Source: Dehalococcoidia bacterium (GTDB lineage: Bacteria; Chloroflexota; Dehalococcoidia; Lucifugimonadales; Lucifugimonadaceae). Taken from it: 64,000 nucleotides of DNA. The notes below the pieces were generated by a model. It made no database searches. It worked only from the letters and a program-made list of their open reading frames with translations, and was not told the origin of the DNA. Made by a program: the position numbers and the translations under genes. Location of the stretch: positions 109,974 through 173,973 of the forward strand of contig JAJEAU010000001.1 of assembly GCA_022824185.1 (NCBI GenBank), read 5' to 3'. Position 1 is the first letter of the stretch, and every line of letters starts with the position of its first letter. Below are positions 7,802 to 18,098 of the stretch, one piece after another.

Positions 7802-9214
7802 CTACCATTCGGCTGCGAAGCGTTGCATTAGGTTGGCGATGTTTTTGGCGCCTAGGATGAAATCGTCGATGGTGATGTTCTCGTTTGGAGCGTGGATCTT
7901 GTGAGTGGGATGGTCGATGCCAGCAGACGTGATTGGGATGCCCAATGTGCCGCCGAAGTCGTACATGGGGCCAGAACCGGCCATCGTCGGGTAGATGACA
8001 GCGGGTTTGCCGTACGTTTCTTCGGAGGTCTCGATGGCCATTTGGGCCCATTTTGAAGACATGTCGGTGCGGAATGGATGGACGCCGCTGATTAGGTTCA
8101 GGTCAACGTTTTCGAAGCCATGGCGATCCAAGTGGCGTCGGATTTTGTCGAAAATGTCGTCGGGTCGCATGTCGGGGACGAGTCGGAAGTCCATTTTGGC
8201 GCTCGCTTTGGCGGGAAGCACGGTCTTCATACCCTCGCCCTGATAGCCAGAGTCGAGTCCGGCGACGTTTGCGGCGGGCATGAAGAGGTGTTTGCGTGGG
8301 AGATCTTCAGAACCCAAGCCCGAGACGAAGGCCTCGTTGCCGAAGGTTTGGCGCCATTCATCTGAGTCGTCGGGGAGATTCGCCAAGGCTTCGTCTTCTG
8401 CGGGAGTGGACGCGCGGACATCGTCGTAGAAACCTTCGATCAGGATGCGATCGTCTGTCGGATCTTTCATAGAGTTCAGGGCGTTGACGAGTGTCCACGC
8501 GGCTGACGGCAGGATCGTCGCGTACGAGCTGTGGGCATCGGTTTTTAGCAGTTCGACCGAAAGTTCGACAGCAAGCACGCCCTTCAAGCCCAAGTAGATG
8601 AGAGGGTGGTTTTGGGCGTTGCGACCTCCGCCCTCCCAGATGCATGCGTCGGCGGTGAGGATATCTGCGTAGTTATTGATTAGGCCCGGGAGATTCGGAG
8701 AACCGGACTCCTCTTCACCCTCAGCGAAAATCTTGACGTTGCATGGGAGGCCACCCCATTCTTCGCGAAAGGCGTTGATGACCGCTAGGCGAGCGGCAAT
8801 GTTGCCTTTGTCGTCCGACATGCCGCGCCCGTAGAGGCGGTCGTCTTTGCGTGTTGGCTCGAAGGGGTCCGTTTCCCAAAGCTCGATGGGGTCGGTTGGT
8901 TGGACGTCGTAGTGGACGTAGAGCATCAAGGTTGGCGGTTCGGCGTTGGGGTCGTCTATGCCAGACTGCTCTTGAGCGCGGCGGAAGGATCCGGGATCAG
9001 CCGATGCATAGCCGTAAACGGATGGGAGGCCGTTGTTCGGCGCTTCTAGGATTTGGACCTCGAAACCGTGCTGGACGAAGATGTCAGCGACGAGTTGAGG
9101 TGCCCTGTCGAAACCCAAGCGCTGAGCGGACACGCTGGGTTGTCGAACTAGGGTGAAGAGAGTGTCGAGGGAACGGTCGACGTTGGATTCGATGTGTCGG
9201 TGAATGCTATCCAA
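7802..9214 (-). CDS. M20-family metallopeptidase (CNDP-like dipeptidase)
   Basis: A 470-residue zinc peptidase of the M20 family. It shows the first metal histidine in LYVHYDVQP, the bridging aspartate in GRGMSDDKGN, the catalytic Glu-Glu in FAEGEEESGSPNL, and the lid-domain dimerisation segment with SYATILPSAAW. Relatives hydrolyse dipeptides or N-acyl amino acids in the cytosol. An ATG at 9232 is in frame, but AGGAG falls inside codons 3-4 of that version and sits 7 bases before a TTG at 9214, so the TTG is the likelier start. It is the last gene of an addB-addA-SDR-M20 operon. Confidence 0.85.
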   Translation of the reverse strand: MDSIHRHIESNVDRSLDTLFTLVRQPSVSAQRLGFDRAPQLVADIFVQHGFEVQILEAPNNGLPSVYGYASADPGSFRRAQEQSGIDDPNAEPPTLMLYVHYDVQPTDPIELWETDPFEPTRKDDRLYGRGMSDDKGNIAARLAVINAFREEWGGLPCNVKIFAEGEEESGSPNLPGLINNYADILTADACIWEGGGRNAQNHPLIYLGLKGVLAVELSVELLKTDAHSSYATILPSAAWTLVNALNSMKDPTDDRILIEGFYDDVRASTPAEDEALANLPDDSDEWRQTFGNEAFVSGLGSEDLPRKHLFMPAANVAGLDSGYQGEGMKTVLPAKASAKMDFRLVPDMRPDDIFDKIRRHLDRHGFENVDLNLISGVHPFRTDMSSKWAQMAIETSEETYGKPAVIYPTMAGSGPMYDFGGTLGIPITSAGIDHPTHKIHAPNENITIDDFILGAKNIANLMQRFAAEW

Positions 9215-9250
9215 TCGAGGTCTCCTGAGCATTGGGAAATCTGACGAAAC

Positions 9251-10078
9251 CTATTCGGCGGCGCCGGGCATTCCCGGCTCGAGAGGAACAGACTCGGGTG
9301 GGACGCCCCCGGCAAGGAAACCGCCATCGACTGTGATGGTTTGGCCGTTTACGTAATCGCCGAGGTCTGAGGCCAGGAATAGACAGGCGTTTGCGATGTC
9401 TCGTGGTACTCCGCCGCGTCTATTGGGGATGTAGTCGCGGGCGTAGTCGACGTAGCCTTCGAGCTGACCGCGGGTGTGTTCTAGCTCTGGAGCGAGGACT
9501 CGACTGTCGATGTAGCCCGGGGCCACGCAGTTGGAGGTTATGCCGGTACCAGCGAGGTCGACCGCCATGCTCAGCGCCATCCGGTTGAGACCTGCCTTCA
9601 CGATGCCGTACACGGTGTCTTGGGGCCATGCGCGATAACTGTGGACGCTTGAGATCGAGACGATCCGTCCACCACTGCCCTGCTTGATCATCTCTTTGAC
9701 GGCCCGTTGGGAACAGAAGACGTAGCCTTTGAGAGCGTGCCCCTCTAGGAAGTCCCAAAAATCCTCGGTGATGTCCGTGAAATGGGGATCTGCCGAAGCT
9801 ACCGCGTTGTTGACTAAGATGTCGATCTTTCCGTGGGCTTCGATGAAGTCGTCAAACATCCTGGTCCGGTCGTCGGTGTTTCCGATGTCTGCTTGATGCC
9901 ATGTGGCGTTACGCCCCATAGATTGGATGTCAGCGATGATGCTGTCGGCGTTTTCGTCGCGTTGGATGTCGTTGATACCAACGTCGGCACCGTTTTCGGC
10001 GAACACACGGGCGATGCCGGCTCCGATGCCGCGTCGGGAACCGGTTATGAGGGCTTTTTTGCCTTGGAGGAGTTTCAT
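9251..10078 (-). CDS. Short-chain dehydrogenase/reductase
   Basis: A 275-residue classical SDR: cofactor motif TGSRRGIGAG near residue 13, NNAVAS, ISSVHS, the active-site YGIVK (Tyr-x3-Lys), and the C-terminal GQTITVDGGF. Members of this group oxidise or reduce sugars, alcohols or 3-oxoacyl thioesters with NAD(P)(H); the substrate is unknown here. The ATG overlaps the addA stop (ATGA), so it is co-translated with the recombination genes even though no functional link is obvious. An extra proline-rich tail follows the usual SDR end. Confidence 0.8.
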   Translation of the reverse strand: MKLLQGKKALITGSRRGIGAGIARVFAENGADVGINDIQRDENADSIIADIQSMGRNATWHQADIGNTDDRTRMFDDFIEAHGKIDILVNNAVASADPHFTDITEDFWDFLEGHALKGYVFCSQRAVKEMIKQGSGGRIVSISSVHSYRAWPQDTVYGIVKAGLNRMALSMAVDLAGTGITSNCVAPGYIDSRVLAPELEHTRGQLEGYVDYARDYIPNRRGGVPRDIANACLFLASDLGDYVNGQTITVDGGFLAGGVPPESVPLEPGMPGAAE

Positions 10079-13000
10079 TCGGGTGCTTTCTCCTTTTCGT
10101 TTGATGATGCCAACAATAACGCCGATTCGATGGCTGATTCGACTTCTGGCAGTCGGTACTGGCCTTCGCCGGGCAATTCTGCGGCGATTCGGGAAAAGAG
10201 GATACTCGCTTCGGTTACGGGAATCCCGGTAACTTTTTGTACGGCATAGGCGTAGGCTCCGAGTTGCGGGATGTACGGTCTTGCCATTTGTGAGATCGAT
10301 CGGTTTAATGTGCGGTCAGTCTTGAAGTCGGCTACGCAGAGTGTGCCATCGTCGCGGCGGTAAATGAGGTCGACACGTCCTTCGATGATTTTGGGGCCGT
10401 GGTTTGCGTTCCGAAATGGCACGGCAACTGGAGTTTCGATCCAGACATTTTCTGGATCGAGGGAGGCGACCTCTTGAAGCAGCGGCAGTTCGAGGGTTGC
10501 GTGGGTCAGGCGAGCGACTTCAGCGGCATCTTCGGCGACGCCATGTTTTTCAGCTTCGCTTCGGGCGATCAACTCGACGTCCGCGTTGGGGATTTCTAAG
10601 GCGCGTTGAATGGCGGCGTGCACCGCGCTGCCGATCTCAGTTGCGGCGCGGCCCCTGACGGTGAAGTCATCCGAAACCATTACGGGGACATCGTCTGGTT
10701 TTTCTCCGTTCATCTGCTCATCGTCGAGGTCCGTTGGACCTTTGATGCTGCTGGGGGAGATCCATCGGCGTTCGGATGCTACAGCTAGGGTTTGCCGGTG
10801 TTCACGCATCCAAACATCTCGATCTTCGACGATCAGAGTTGCTTCGGGAGAATCGGTTGTGGCATCCGGATCGAACGGAGTTGGTTGCCATTCGGTAGGC
10901 ACAGGTGACCAAAGCGTTAGGTTCTCGCCTCCGACGTGGTGATCGATCTGTGCGGCGAAGCTTTTTCGGTCTCTTTCTTGTCGGTTCAGGCTGACGAAGA
11001 GGTAGTCTCGCGCCCGTGTTGCGGCTACATAAAGGAGGCGTGTTTTTTCTAGAGAATCGGCTGAGGCGTTCTTTTTTTGGAGTTCGTCGAAATTTCCTGT
11101 TTGGAAAAAGCCGTCGTTCTGGTTCCCACCCAATCGAATACCGGTTTGACGCTGGGCCTCGTCGGTTTCAGTCCAATCGGTGAGGAAGTTGGAAGAATCT
11201 CGACTGCTACTTCGGCAAAGATCGGCGAGTAACACGATGGGAAACTCGAGTCCCTTCGAGGAGTGCATGGTCATGAGCCGGATCTTGCCTTGATCGAATT
11301 CAAGAGAGGGTTCTTCTCGTAGATCTTGATTGGCTTCCTTGAATTGGTCGAATTTCCTGAGTGTGTCTCGGAGTGAGAGTGCACCTTCCTCGGTGAAACG
11401 GCGGGCAAGTTCAACAGCCAGATCAAGGCGTCTTAGACCCGGAGCAGGATCGGGTTCGAGATACATCAGCTCACGAGTTTGGCGTTCACGGAAGAACTGC
11501 TCGATGAGGACCGCGGGTTGTATCTCGTCGCGGAGCGCGTGGTAATTCCTAAGGACGGTCAGGGCATCCATCACGGCGGATTCTTCGGGAACTTTGTTGT
11601 CTTCTGGGAATGCAGCGGTGCAACTGAAGGAGCCGCCAGACTTTGCCCAATGGAACAAGTCGCGGTCGCTACACCCAAAAAAGATGGACTTGAGAGCTCC
11701 AACTGTTGACGGTTGGTCGGACGGATCGTCCATCGCCGCCAGGCAGTTGAGGATGTCGCGAAACTCCTGTGTCTGCAGGACGGTTGCGCCGCCGATTTCG
11801 GCGGAGTACGGGAGGTTGAGGTCGTCAAGTTTCCTCGTGTACGTTTCCCACGAGGTCCTTGCGCTTGTCAAGATGGTCAGATCGCCGGCGTGCGACGGTC
11901 GACATTTCTGATCTTGGCGATCACGAACGGTTAGTTCGCCTGCGGCAACGGCTCGGGCGATGATTGCCACCTGTTCGGCGTCCATTGCACGGACTTCGCC
12001 AATATTGGCATCTTTGATCGGTTCGCCGAAGTGATGTACAGCGCCGAAGTCGTCAGGGGCGGCGGTTTCCTTGGCACGATCCAGTGGAATATAGTCGGCT
12101 TGATCCGTTTCCGATGGCATCCATTTGCCGAAAATGTGGTTGACCCAGTCGATCACAGCGCGTGTGGAACGTCGGTTTTCCTTGAGTGTCAGGTACTTGC
12201 CGCCTGAACTGGCGATGTCCTCTTTAACGGCTTGGCTGACGGTAACTTGAGCGCCACGGAACCGGTAAATGGATTGCTTTGGGTCGCCGACGATGAACAA
12301 TGAACCGGGCGCGACGCTATCTTCGCCCGGCGGGATAGTTAGGAGCCTAACTAAGCGAACTTGGTTCGGATCGGTGTCTTGAAACTCGTCGACGAGGACG
12401 TGTCGGTAGCGCCGTTGTAGCGATCGGCGAATGTCGTCGCGCGTTTCGAGGAGATCATTGAGCCAAGTTATGGCGTCGTAATACGAGACGGTTCCTGACC
12501 GTCGGCGTTCTAAGGTGACCGTATCCACGAAACGCCGTGCATATCTCGCGAGGTCGATCGTGACGGCCTCACGCGCGGCGTCGATGGCTTCGTTGATAGG
12601 ATCGCAGAAATCGTTCAGAGCCTCAATCGCGGCAGCTTTGCCTTCACGACCGCCCCAATTGCCAATCGTGCCGCTTGAACCGGGTTTGATTTTGGGCCAA
12701 GTCATGAGGAGTTCTTGGGCTTCGTGCTCGGTGGCGACTTCTTGACCCTCAATCGATTTGTGGTACCAATCGGTTGCTTCCTCGAATCTGCCGAAGAGTC
12801 TGTCCTCGGTGTCGCTACACCATTGCATCGTTGACTTGATGGCCTCGATGCTCGTCGCAAGGTTTTCGACGGTTGACAGACAAGATTGCTGGGGTGGAGC
12901 GAGAACGAGCCGATGCAGATCGCCATGGTTGTCATTCATCGATCTCGCAACGTCGCTCATTTTTGCGAACGGGGTTCGGAGGTTTAGTCTGAGTGCGGTT

Positions 13001-13485
13001 GTCAGAGATTCGGCGAACTGTTCGTCATCGTCAAGACGTTCAATCGACCATTGACGCCATCGATCTTGAAAAGTCTGGAGTCGCGAGATGTTGTCTTGGA
13101 CTTCAACTGTCGGCGGCATGCCAGCGTCGAGGGGATATTCTCGGAGAATCGAGTAGACGAGGGAGTCGATGGTCTGAAACGCTGCCGTATCGATACCTCT
13201 TAACGCAGCGTTGACGTTTTCATCATCGGGTTTTGAGGCTCGCAGGCTTTCTAGTTTTTCTCGGATGCGGGATCGGAGTTCAGCGGCGGCGGCGCGGGTG
13301 AATGTGATGGCGATGATCTGTTCGATATCTGTCCCCTGCGCAAGTAAGGCAGTGATGCGTTCGACCAGTGAGTGGGTCTTGCCCGTGCCGGCCCCTGCTT
13401 CGACGTAGATACTCGAACCAAGATCGGTTTGAATTACCGAAAGCGAACTGGCATCGTTGGTTGTGGTTGTGGCGTTTGTTGTCAT
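10075..13485 (-). CDS. addA: AddA-type helicase-nuclease subunit
   Basis: A 1136-residue UvrD-like superfamily 1A helicase with a C-terminal RecB-type nuclease. In order: Walker A AGAGTGKT, motif Ia AITFTRAAAAELRSRI, motif II VDEFQDTDPNQ, motif III VGDPKQSIYRFRGA, motif V MTMHSSKGLEF, motif VI YVAATRARDY, and the nuclease site EGRVDLIYRR ... VADFKTDR with GAYAYAV. With AddB it would resect double-strand breaks to load RecA. The start overlaps the addB stop by four bases (ATGA), and the stop overlaps the next SDR start in the same way, indicating one transcript. Confidence 0.9.
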   Translation of the reverse strand: MTTNATTTTNDASSLSVIQTDLGSSIYVEAGAGTGKTHSLVERITALLAQGTDIEQIIAITFTRAAAAELRSRIREKLESLRASKPDDENVNAALRGIDTAAFQTIDSLVYSILREYPLDAGMPPTVEVQDNISRLQTFQDRWRQWSIERLDDDEQFAESLTTALRLNLRTPFAKMSDVARSMNDNHGDLHRLVLAPPQQSCLSTVENLATSIEAIKSTMQWCSDTEDRLFGRFEEATDWYHKSIEGQEVATEHEAQELLMTWPKIKPGSSGTIGNWGGREGKAAAIEALNDFCDPINEAIDAAREAVTIDLARYARRFVDTVTLERRRSGTVSYYDAITWLNDLLETRDDIRRSLQRRYRHVLVDEFQDTDPNQVRLVRLLTIPPGEDSVAPGSLFIVGDPKQSIYRFRGAQVTVSQAVKEDIASSGGKYLTLKENRRSTRAVIDWVNHIFGKWMPSETDQADYIPLDRAKETAAPDDFGAVHHFGEPIKDANIGEVRAMDAEQVAIIARAVAAGELTVRDRQDQKCRPSHAGDLTILTSARTSWETYTRKLDDLNLPYSAEIGGATVLQTQEFRDILNCLAAMDDPSDQPSTVGALKSIFFGCSDRDLFHWAKSGGSFSCTAAFPEDNKVPEESAVMDALTVLRNYHALRDEIQPAVLIEQFFRERQTRELMYLEPDPAPGLRRLDLAVELARRFTEEGALSLRDTLRKFDQFKEANQDLREEPSLEFDQGKIRLMTMHSSKGLEFPIVLLADLCRSSSRDSSNFLTDWTETDEAQRQTGIRLGGNQNDGFFQTGNFDELQKKNASADSLEKTRLLYVAATRARDYLFVSLNRQERDRKSFAAQIDHHVGGENLTLWSPVPTEWQPTPFDPDATTDSPEATLIVEDRDVWMREHRQTLAVASERRWISPSSIKGPTDLDDEQMNGEKPDDVPVMVSDDFTVRGRAATEIGSAVHAAIQRALEIPNADVELIARSEAEKHGVAEDAAEVARLTHATLELPLLQEVASLDPENVWIETPVAVPFRNANHGPKIIEGRVDLIYRRDDGTLCVADFKTDRTLNRSISQMARPYIPQLGAYAYAVQKVTGIPVTEASILFSRIAAELPGEGQYRLPEVESAIESALLLASSNEKEKAPE

Positions 13486-16400
13486 TCGGCTAGGGCGACG
13501 TAGTCTTCGAGCATTGGGGCGGTCTTTTTGCGTTCCCAGGAGATCAGTCGGTTTGATGGGCAGACAGCGTCGTAAGGGCAGTACTTGCAGTTATCCCATG
13601 GCGCGCGATTTCCGTGGTTGTTTGTTTTGCCCGGCCTAGCTGGAAATGAACCGGAGCGGATTCCATCGATGATTGTGGCGATTACAGGTTGGAATTCCTT
13701 GGCCGCAGATTCGAAAGTAGCGTAGCTTTTCGGTCGAAACTCGTCCGCGCCGCTCAGGAACACGAACCAATATGCCGTTTCGATGTCTACCGAACCGCCG
13801 AGGATTTCGTTTGCCACCGCGGAGTAGATGGGCAGTTGGAGTTTTTGACCAGAGTCGGTGATGTCCTTATCGATCCGGGTGTAACTGCTTCCTCCGGTTT
13901 TGAAATCCAGAACTAGGGCGCGGTCGCGTTCTGGCGAAATAGCTATCAGATCGATTTGTCCACGAAGTTGGACGGTGAAACCGTCGTTAAGGCGGATCTG
14001 ACCAAGCGAATCGTCATCCTTGGGGAACGATTCTTCGGTTCTGAATTCGCCGTCGAATCCGACCAGTGCGTCGAGTTTGGTGCGATGCCAAGTTTCCAGA
14101 TCTCGGAGCAGTCTCGTCTTTTCGAGTTCAAAAACCGCTGGGTAGCCGACGAAATCTTGTCGTTGGAAGCGCTCAAATTCGGTTCGGGCGATTTCGCGCA
14201 GGGCAAGCGATCCCTGCGGAGATCTGTCAGCGCCGTGATGCGCGAGAAACTTTTCGAGGATCTTGTGAACGAGAATCCCGCGATCAAGTGCGGACAGTTC
14301 CAGTGATTCCTCGGGATCGATTCGTTCGTCGACGTTTAGTTCTTGCGCCAAGAAGAAGCGGTATGGACATTGGGCGTAGCTTTCAAGCGCCGTCGCTGAT
14401 GTCCGCCAGGCGCCTGACTCGCGGATGAACGAAACACCGACGTTGCCATCGTAGGGTCCGAACGATGAGTCGTTTCGGGCTTTCGAAATTGCGTGGCCAG
14501 CGGCAAGCGCCGCGAATCTGCGGCTGGTCAATAGGCGACTGCGAGTTGGTTCATTGCTGGCTCGGATTGCCGTGTCTCGAAGGCCGAATTCGTAACGCGA
14601 GGATGGAGCCAATGCTGAGGATTTGATCTCAGAGAGCGGATGAACCACTTCGACGAGTTCGCTTTGTGGATCCATTAGAGATTTCGCCGAGGTGTTGGAT
14701 TGACTGTTGGCTTTTTGGATCTCGTCGATAAACCACGGTGATGGATAAGCCTCGTTTGTTGCGCCCATCAGCGCTTTGTTCCAATAAAGATGATTGTTAG
14801 GCGCTGATGACAACGCCATCTGGAAGATTAGCTGGTCGATCTCCAGGCGTTTACGACGCGTCAGCAAGGTCTCGCTCTCGGGGTCGATTTGCTGGCGGAG
14901 GTTGTCTGGCAGCAAGGGATCGAATCTGCCACCTCCAGGTAGACTGCCTTCGGCCATACCCAAAACATGAACGGCCTTGAATGCGGTAGCGGTGCCAGCC
15001 GTCAACGGGGCGACAAGAACAGCGGTCCCCCATCCGGATGAGGCACCTTCGTTTGTGAGAAGGAGCCGTTGGACGGTCCGAGTGAATTTAGGTAGATCGA
15101 CTGGCGAAGAGCTGAGTTCGTCTAACGAACGAACCTGTTTTAACGATTCGTTGATCCGAGAGAGGCCGTTGACGTCGTGGTCGTCGGTGTCATTCGAAGA
15201 AAGATATCGCGCGATGATCGCTTCTAACCAATCAACCCAATCAGACCATCGAGCCCGTTCTTGGTTTGAGATCAGCGACGTCAGGTCGGTTAAGAATCGC
15301 TTTAGTCTGCGCGCGTTTCTTGACGCTTCCAAATAGGATTCGGGGTCAGTGATCGAAAGGGCATCATCCGAGTCAGCGATGCGATTTGCTCGCCGAACCA
15401 TGGATCGTGCGTAGCGATCAAGTGAGCTCTGCCATGGGGATTTGTTGTCAAATCTTGCGATTTTTGCGTTTCGGGACGCGGTTTCCCATTGAACGGCTGG
15501 GACGCGTGAGCCGGTTCGCGGGTCGATTACTGGGGACGAACTGGTCCAAGAAGCAAAGGCATCGCGGCGCATTCCGTCGGAAATCATGTTGAGGAGAAGA
15601 GCAACGAATTTGCCAGCCGGTGTTTCGGCGAGAGTTTTCGAGGATGGTCCGCAGTTTGGGATCTGGGCCGCGTCGAGGGCGTCTTTGATTCGAGAGGCGT
15701 AGTCGGCTGAAGGGTAGAAGATAGCCGTCTCTCCGAATTTGACGCCGTTTCGAGCATCTTGAACTATGTTGCGAATGAGGGATCTGGGTTCATCCGCGGC
15801 GCCCATCGCAGAGTAGAAACGGGTAGTCCGATCAGTTTCGACTTGACTAAGATTTGAGGCGTCAGATGGAATTACGTTGACGATGCGAGCGGATGGCATT
15901 CGCCCCAAAATGTCTCGCAATGCCGTGGTGGCGTTTGGCGGTTGTGGGGCGGCGATAACGATGATGTGCGGAGCTAAGACGCGCACCAGCAAATCGGCGT
16001 CGCTTAAAGCCGTTTGCGTTGCGATGTTGACCTTCTGCTCGCTGGACAAGTAGTTGGTTGAGGTTGACCGGTATTCGCGTTGGATTTCGAGGAGTTGAGC
16101 GTACAGGTCTGAGTTGTCGGACTTGGCCAAAAACCGAAGAGAAGTGTCTACGTTCTGGTCGACGAGTGCCAGTTCTTGAAGGGTCCGCTGGATGGCCGCT
16201 ATCGTGGAGTCGTTTTGGGAATGTTCGGTGAGGGGGCCCGCAGTCCGAAGATTGGCGACGGCGTTTTGGATCAGTTGGAAGCTGATCAGTGGCGTCATGG
16301 TGGATTTGTCGGGCCGATCCGGTGAAGCCTCGAAAAGGATGTCTGCGACGTCATCGATGCGCATGAATTCGACGTTGAAGAGGCCCGAGCCCTGGTCGGC

Positions 16401-16598
16401 GCAGACGGTGTCGGTTACGGCGCGTTTCAAGAAGAATGCGGAGTAACTTGATGGCGTGACGATCAGGATGCGTGAAAGGGGAGATCGGCCGCGGATGTCG
16501 CTGATTGCCCGGGTGATGTGCGCAACCAAAGGTGGGCCGTTTTGGACCGTAGATTGTGTGGCGATAGTGGTTGGCAAATCCGCGGGAACGCTGGTCAT
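13482..16598 (-). CDS. addB: AddB-type nuclease subunit (PD-(D/E)XK, Fe-S cysteines)
   Basis: A 1038-residue AddB-like protein. The C-terminal nuclease has an early cysteine in YAQCPYRFFL, the catalytic LVLDFKTGG and a final CKYCPYDAVCPSNR, giving the four-cysteine arrangement that holds a 4Fe-4S cluster in AddB nucleases. The N-terminus (RILIVTPSSYSAFFLKRAV) is a degenerate helicase-like fold without a clear Walker A, as in several AddB/RecC proteins. The open frame runs to 16640, but those first 14 codons lie in the tRNA-Arg gene, so ATG 16598, just past the tRNA 3' end, is the start. It is followed directly by addA. Confidence 0.85.
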   Translation of the reverse strand: MTSVPADLPTTIATQSTVQNGPPLVAHITRAISDIRGRSPLSRILIVTPSSYSAFFLKRAVTDTVCADQGSGLFNVEFMRIDDVADILFEASPDRPDKSTMTPLISFQLIQNAVANLRTAGPLTEHSQNDSTIAAIQRTLQELALVDQNVDTSLRFLAKSDNSDLYAQLLEIQREYRSTSTNYLSSEQKVNIATQTALSDADLLVRVLAPHIIVIAAPQPPNATTALRDILGRMPSARIVNVIPSDASNLSQVETDRTTRFYSAMGAADEPRSLIRNIVQDARNGVKFGETAIFYPSADYASRIKDALDAAQIPNCGPSSKTLAETPAGKFVALLLNMISDGMRRDAFASWTSSSPVIDPRTGSRVPAVQWETASRNAKIARFDNKSPWQSSLDRYARSMVRRANRIADSDDALSITDPESYLEASRNARRLKRFLTDLTSLISNQERARWSDWVDWLEAIIARYLSSNDTDDHDVNGLSRINESLKQVRSLDELSSSPVDLPKFTRTVQRLLLTNEGASSGWGTAVLVAPLTAGTATAFKAVHVLGMAEGSLPGGGRFDPLLPDNLRQQIDPESETLLTRRKRLEIDQLIFQMALSSAPNNHLYWNKALMGATNEAYPSPWFIDEIQKANSQSNTSAKSLMDPQSELVEVVHPLSEIKSSALAPSSRYEFGLRDTAIRASNEPTRSRLLTSRRFAALAAGHAISKARNDSSFGPYDGNVGVSFIRESGAWRTSATALESYAQCPYRFFLAQELNVDERIDPEESLELSALDRGILVHKILEKFLAHHGADRSPQGSLALREIARTEFERFQRQDFVGYPAVFELEKTRLLRDLETWHRTKLDALVGFDGEFRTEESFPKDDDSLGQIRLNDGFTVQLRGQIDLIAISPERDRALVLDFKTGGSSYTRIDKDITDSGQKLQLPIYSAVANEILGGSVDIETAYWFVFLSGADEFRPKSYATFESAAKEFQPVIATIIDGIRSGSFPARPGKTNNHGNRAPWDNCKYCPYDAVCPSNRLISWERKKTAPMLEDYVALAE

Positions 16599-16608
16599 TG
16601 GTGTTTGG

Positions 16609-16683
16609 TGGCGCCCCCGGTGAGAATCGAACTCACGCACCTGGCTTCGGAGACCAGTGCTCTATCCACTGAGCTACGGGGGC
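16609..16683 (-). tRNA. tRNA-Arg (anticodon CCG)
   Basis: A minus-strand cloverleaf: acceptor GCCCCCG/CGGGGGC, D arm GCTC...GAGC, anticodon stem CTGGT/GCCAG (one G-U pair) with loop CTCCGAA (anticodon CCG), and T loop TTCGATT. Discriminator G, CCA encoded. Its 3' end lies 10 bases before the addB start codon, so tRNA and addB may share a transcript. Confidence 0.95.
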
Positions 16684-16738
16684 GAATCGGTGCAGTACTC
16701 GCAAAGCGGCTCGAGTCCCATTATCGGTGAGAGGCAGG

Positions 16739-18082
16739 CTAATGTGCGCTGGCACCGGCTTGTGTACGGCGATTTGCGCGATTGGGCCCGAACGCTTTGA
16801 CCAGGAATATCGGTGCGATGACGGTAGTGATTACAGTCATCACGATTGCGACCGTGAAGATGTCTCGGCCAATGATGCCGGACGCTCGACCGATTTCGGC
16901 AACGATGAGTGCGACTTCGCCGCGAGGCAACATGCCTAGTCCGATTCGCCATGAACGATGTTTGCCGAAACCGACCGCCATCACAGGTAGTCCGGCACCG
17001 GCTACCTTGCTGACGATCGCCGCTGCCGTAATGGCAAGCGCGAATAGGGCCAGTTGACCCAAGTTATCCGATTCCCAAATGGCAGTTAGGTCGACTTGCA
17101 TACCGATGATGCAGAAAAAGACGGGCACCAATATGCTTCCGCCGTTTCGGATGGCGAAGATTGTGTATTCCTTTAGCACGGTTGCTGAGAGTGCCAGTCC
17201 CATCGAAAACGCCCCGATGATCATTGCCAGTCCGAAATAGACCTCGGCGACGCTTGCGGCGACGAATCCCAACGTGATTGCGAGCACCAGCGTTGCACCG
17301 TCGGTTCGGAACCACATCGTAATCCTCGAGATGCGGTTGGCCAACAGGCTACCGATGAGAGTGAGACCGAGCCAGAAGCCGAATGCCTTGATGATCAGGA
17401 GCGCAACCGAACTGCCGGAAACCGATCCTTCCGCCTCGATGGCAACCACGACGGCGACTAGGACGATGCCTAGTACGTCGTCAACCACGGCGGCTGCCAA
17501 GATGACGACGCCTTCGATCGAGTCGAGTTTGCTGATGTCGCTGAGAACCCTGGCGGTGATCCCGACCGAAGTCGCGGTCATGATTGCGCCGACGAAGAGT
17601 GCTGGTATTGCGTCATGTATCGAGTTGAATGTGGCGTATCCGAACCACAGCGTGATCAGAGCGCCGAGGGCGAATGGGAATACGACTCCACCTAATGCGA
17701 CAACGGTCGCGGGGCGAATGAAACGCAGGAAACGCTTACGGTCGGTTTCCAATCCGGCTTCGAAAAGGAGAAGAACAGCGCCGAGTTGCCCAACAAAGTA
17801 AAGAACGAACGGAATAGCTGGTTCTACGGCATCGCCAGCGTGAGATGCGGATTCGGAGATGTACGGCCCCACCTCGTGGAACATAGGACCGAACCTGTCG
17901 AAGAACTTGATGCCGCCTAATGCATGAGGGCCGATGAGAATACCAACGCCCAATTCACCGATTAGAGCGGGAACCTTGAGATAGCGTTCCGCAATCTCGC
18001 CGCCGACTTTTGCCGCCACCAAGACCACCGAGAGCATGATTATCAGCTCGGCGGACAGATATAGTAGGGATTCTCCGTGCAA
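16739..18082 (-). CDS. CPA2-family cation:proton antiporter (KefB/NapA-like)
   Basis: A 447-residue integral membrane protein with about 12-13 hydrophobic segments. The ion-binding double aspartate AAVVDDVLG and the preceding MTATSVGITARVL segment (broken-helix region) are characteristic of CPA2 sodium or potassium/proton antiporters; GELGVGILIGP marks the first helices. No C-terminal RCK/TrkA domain is present, so it is a short form. The assigned start is TTG (18082) with little ribosome-site support; an internal ATG 15 codons later is possible. The 130-base upstream gap carries inverted repeats. Ion specificity cannot be decided from sequence. Confidence 0.82.
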   Translation of the reverse strand: MHGESLLYLSAELIIMLSVVLVAAKVGGEIAERYLKVPALIGELGVGILIGPHALGGIKFFDRFGPMFHEVGPYISESASHAGDAVEPAIPFVLYFVGQLGAVLLLFEAGLETDRKRFLRFIRPATVVALGGVVFPFALGALITLWFGYATFNSIHDAIPALFVGAIMTATSVGITARVLSDISKLDSIEGVVILAAAVVDDVLGIVLVAVVVAIEAEGSVSGSSVALLIIKAFGFWLGLTLIGSLLANRISRITMWFRTDGATLVLAITLGFVAASVAEVYFGLAMIIGAFSMGLALSATVLKEYTIFAIRNGGSILVPVFFCIIGMQVDLTAIWESDNLGQLALFALAITAAAIVSKVAGAGLPVMAVGFGKHRSWRIGLGMLPRGEVALIVAEIGRASGIIGRDIFTVAIVMTVITTVIAPIFLVKAFGPNRANRRTQAGASAH

Positions 18083-18098
18083 TCTTCGAAGGCTTAGG

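Noticed and set aside
16599..16640. N-terminal extension of AddB
   Set aside because: These codons are the 3' half of tRNA-Arg read as protein; the start was moved to ATG 16598.
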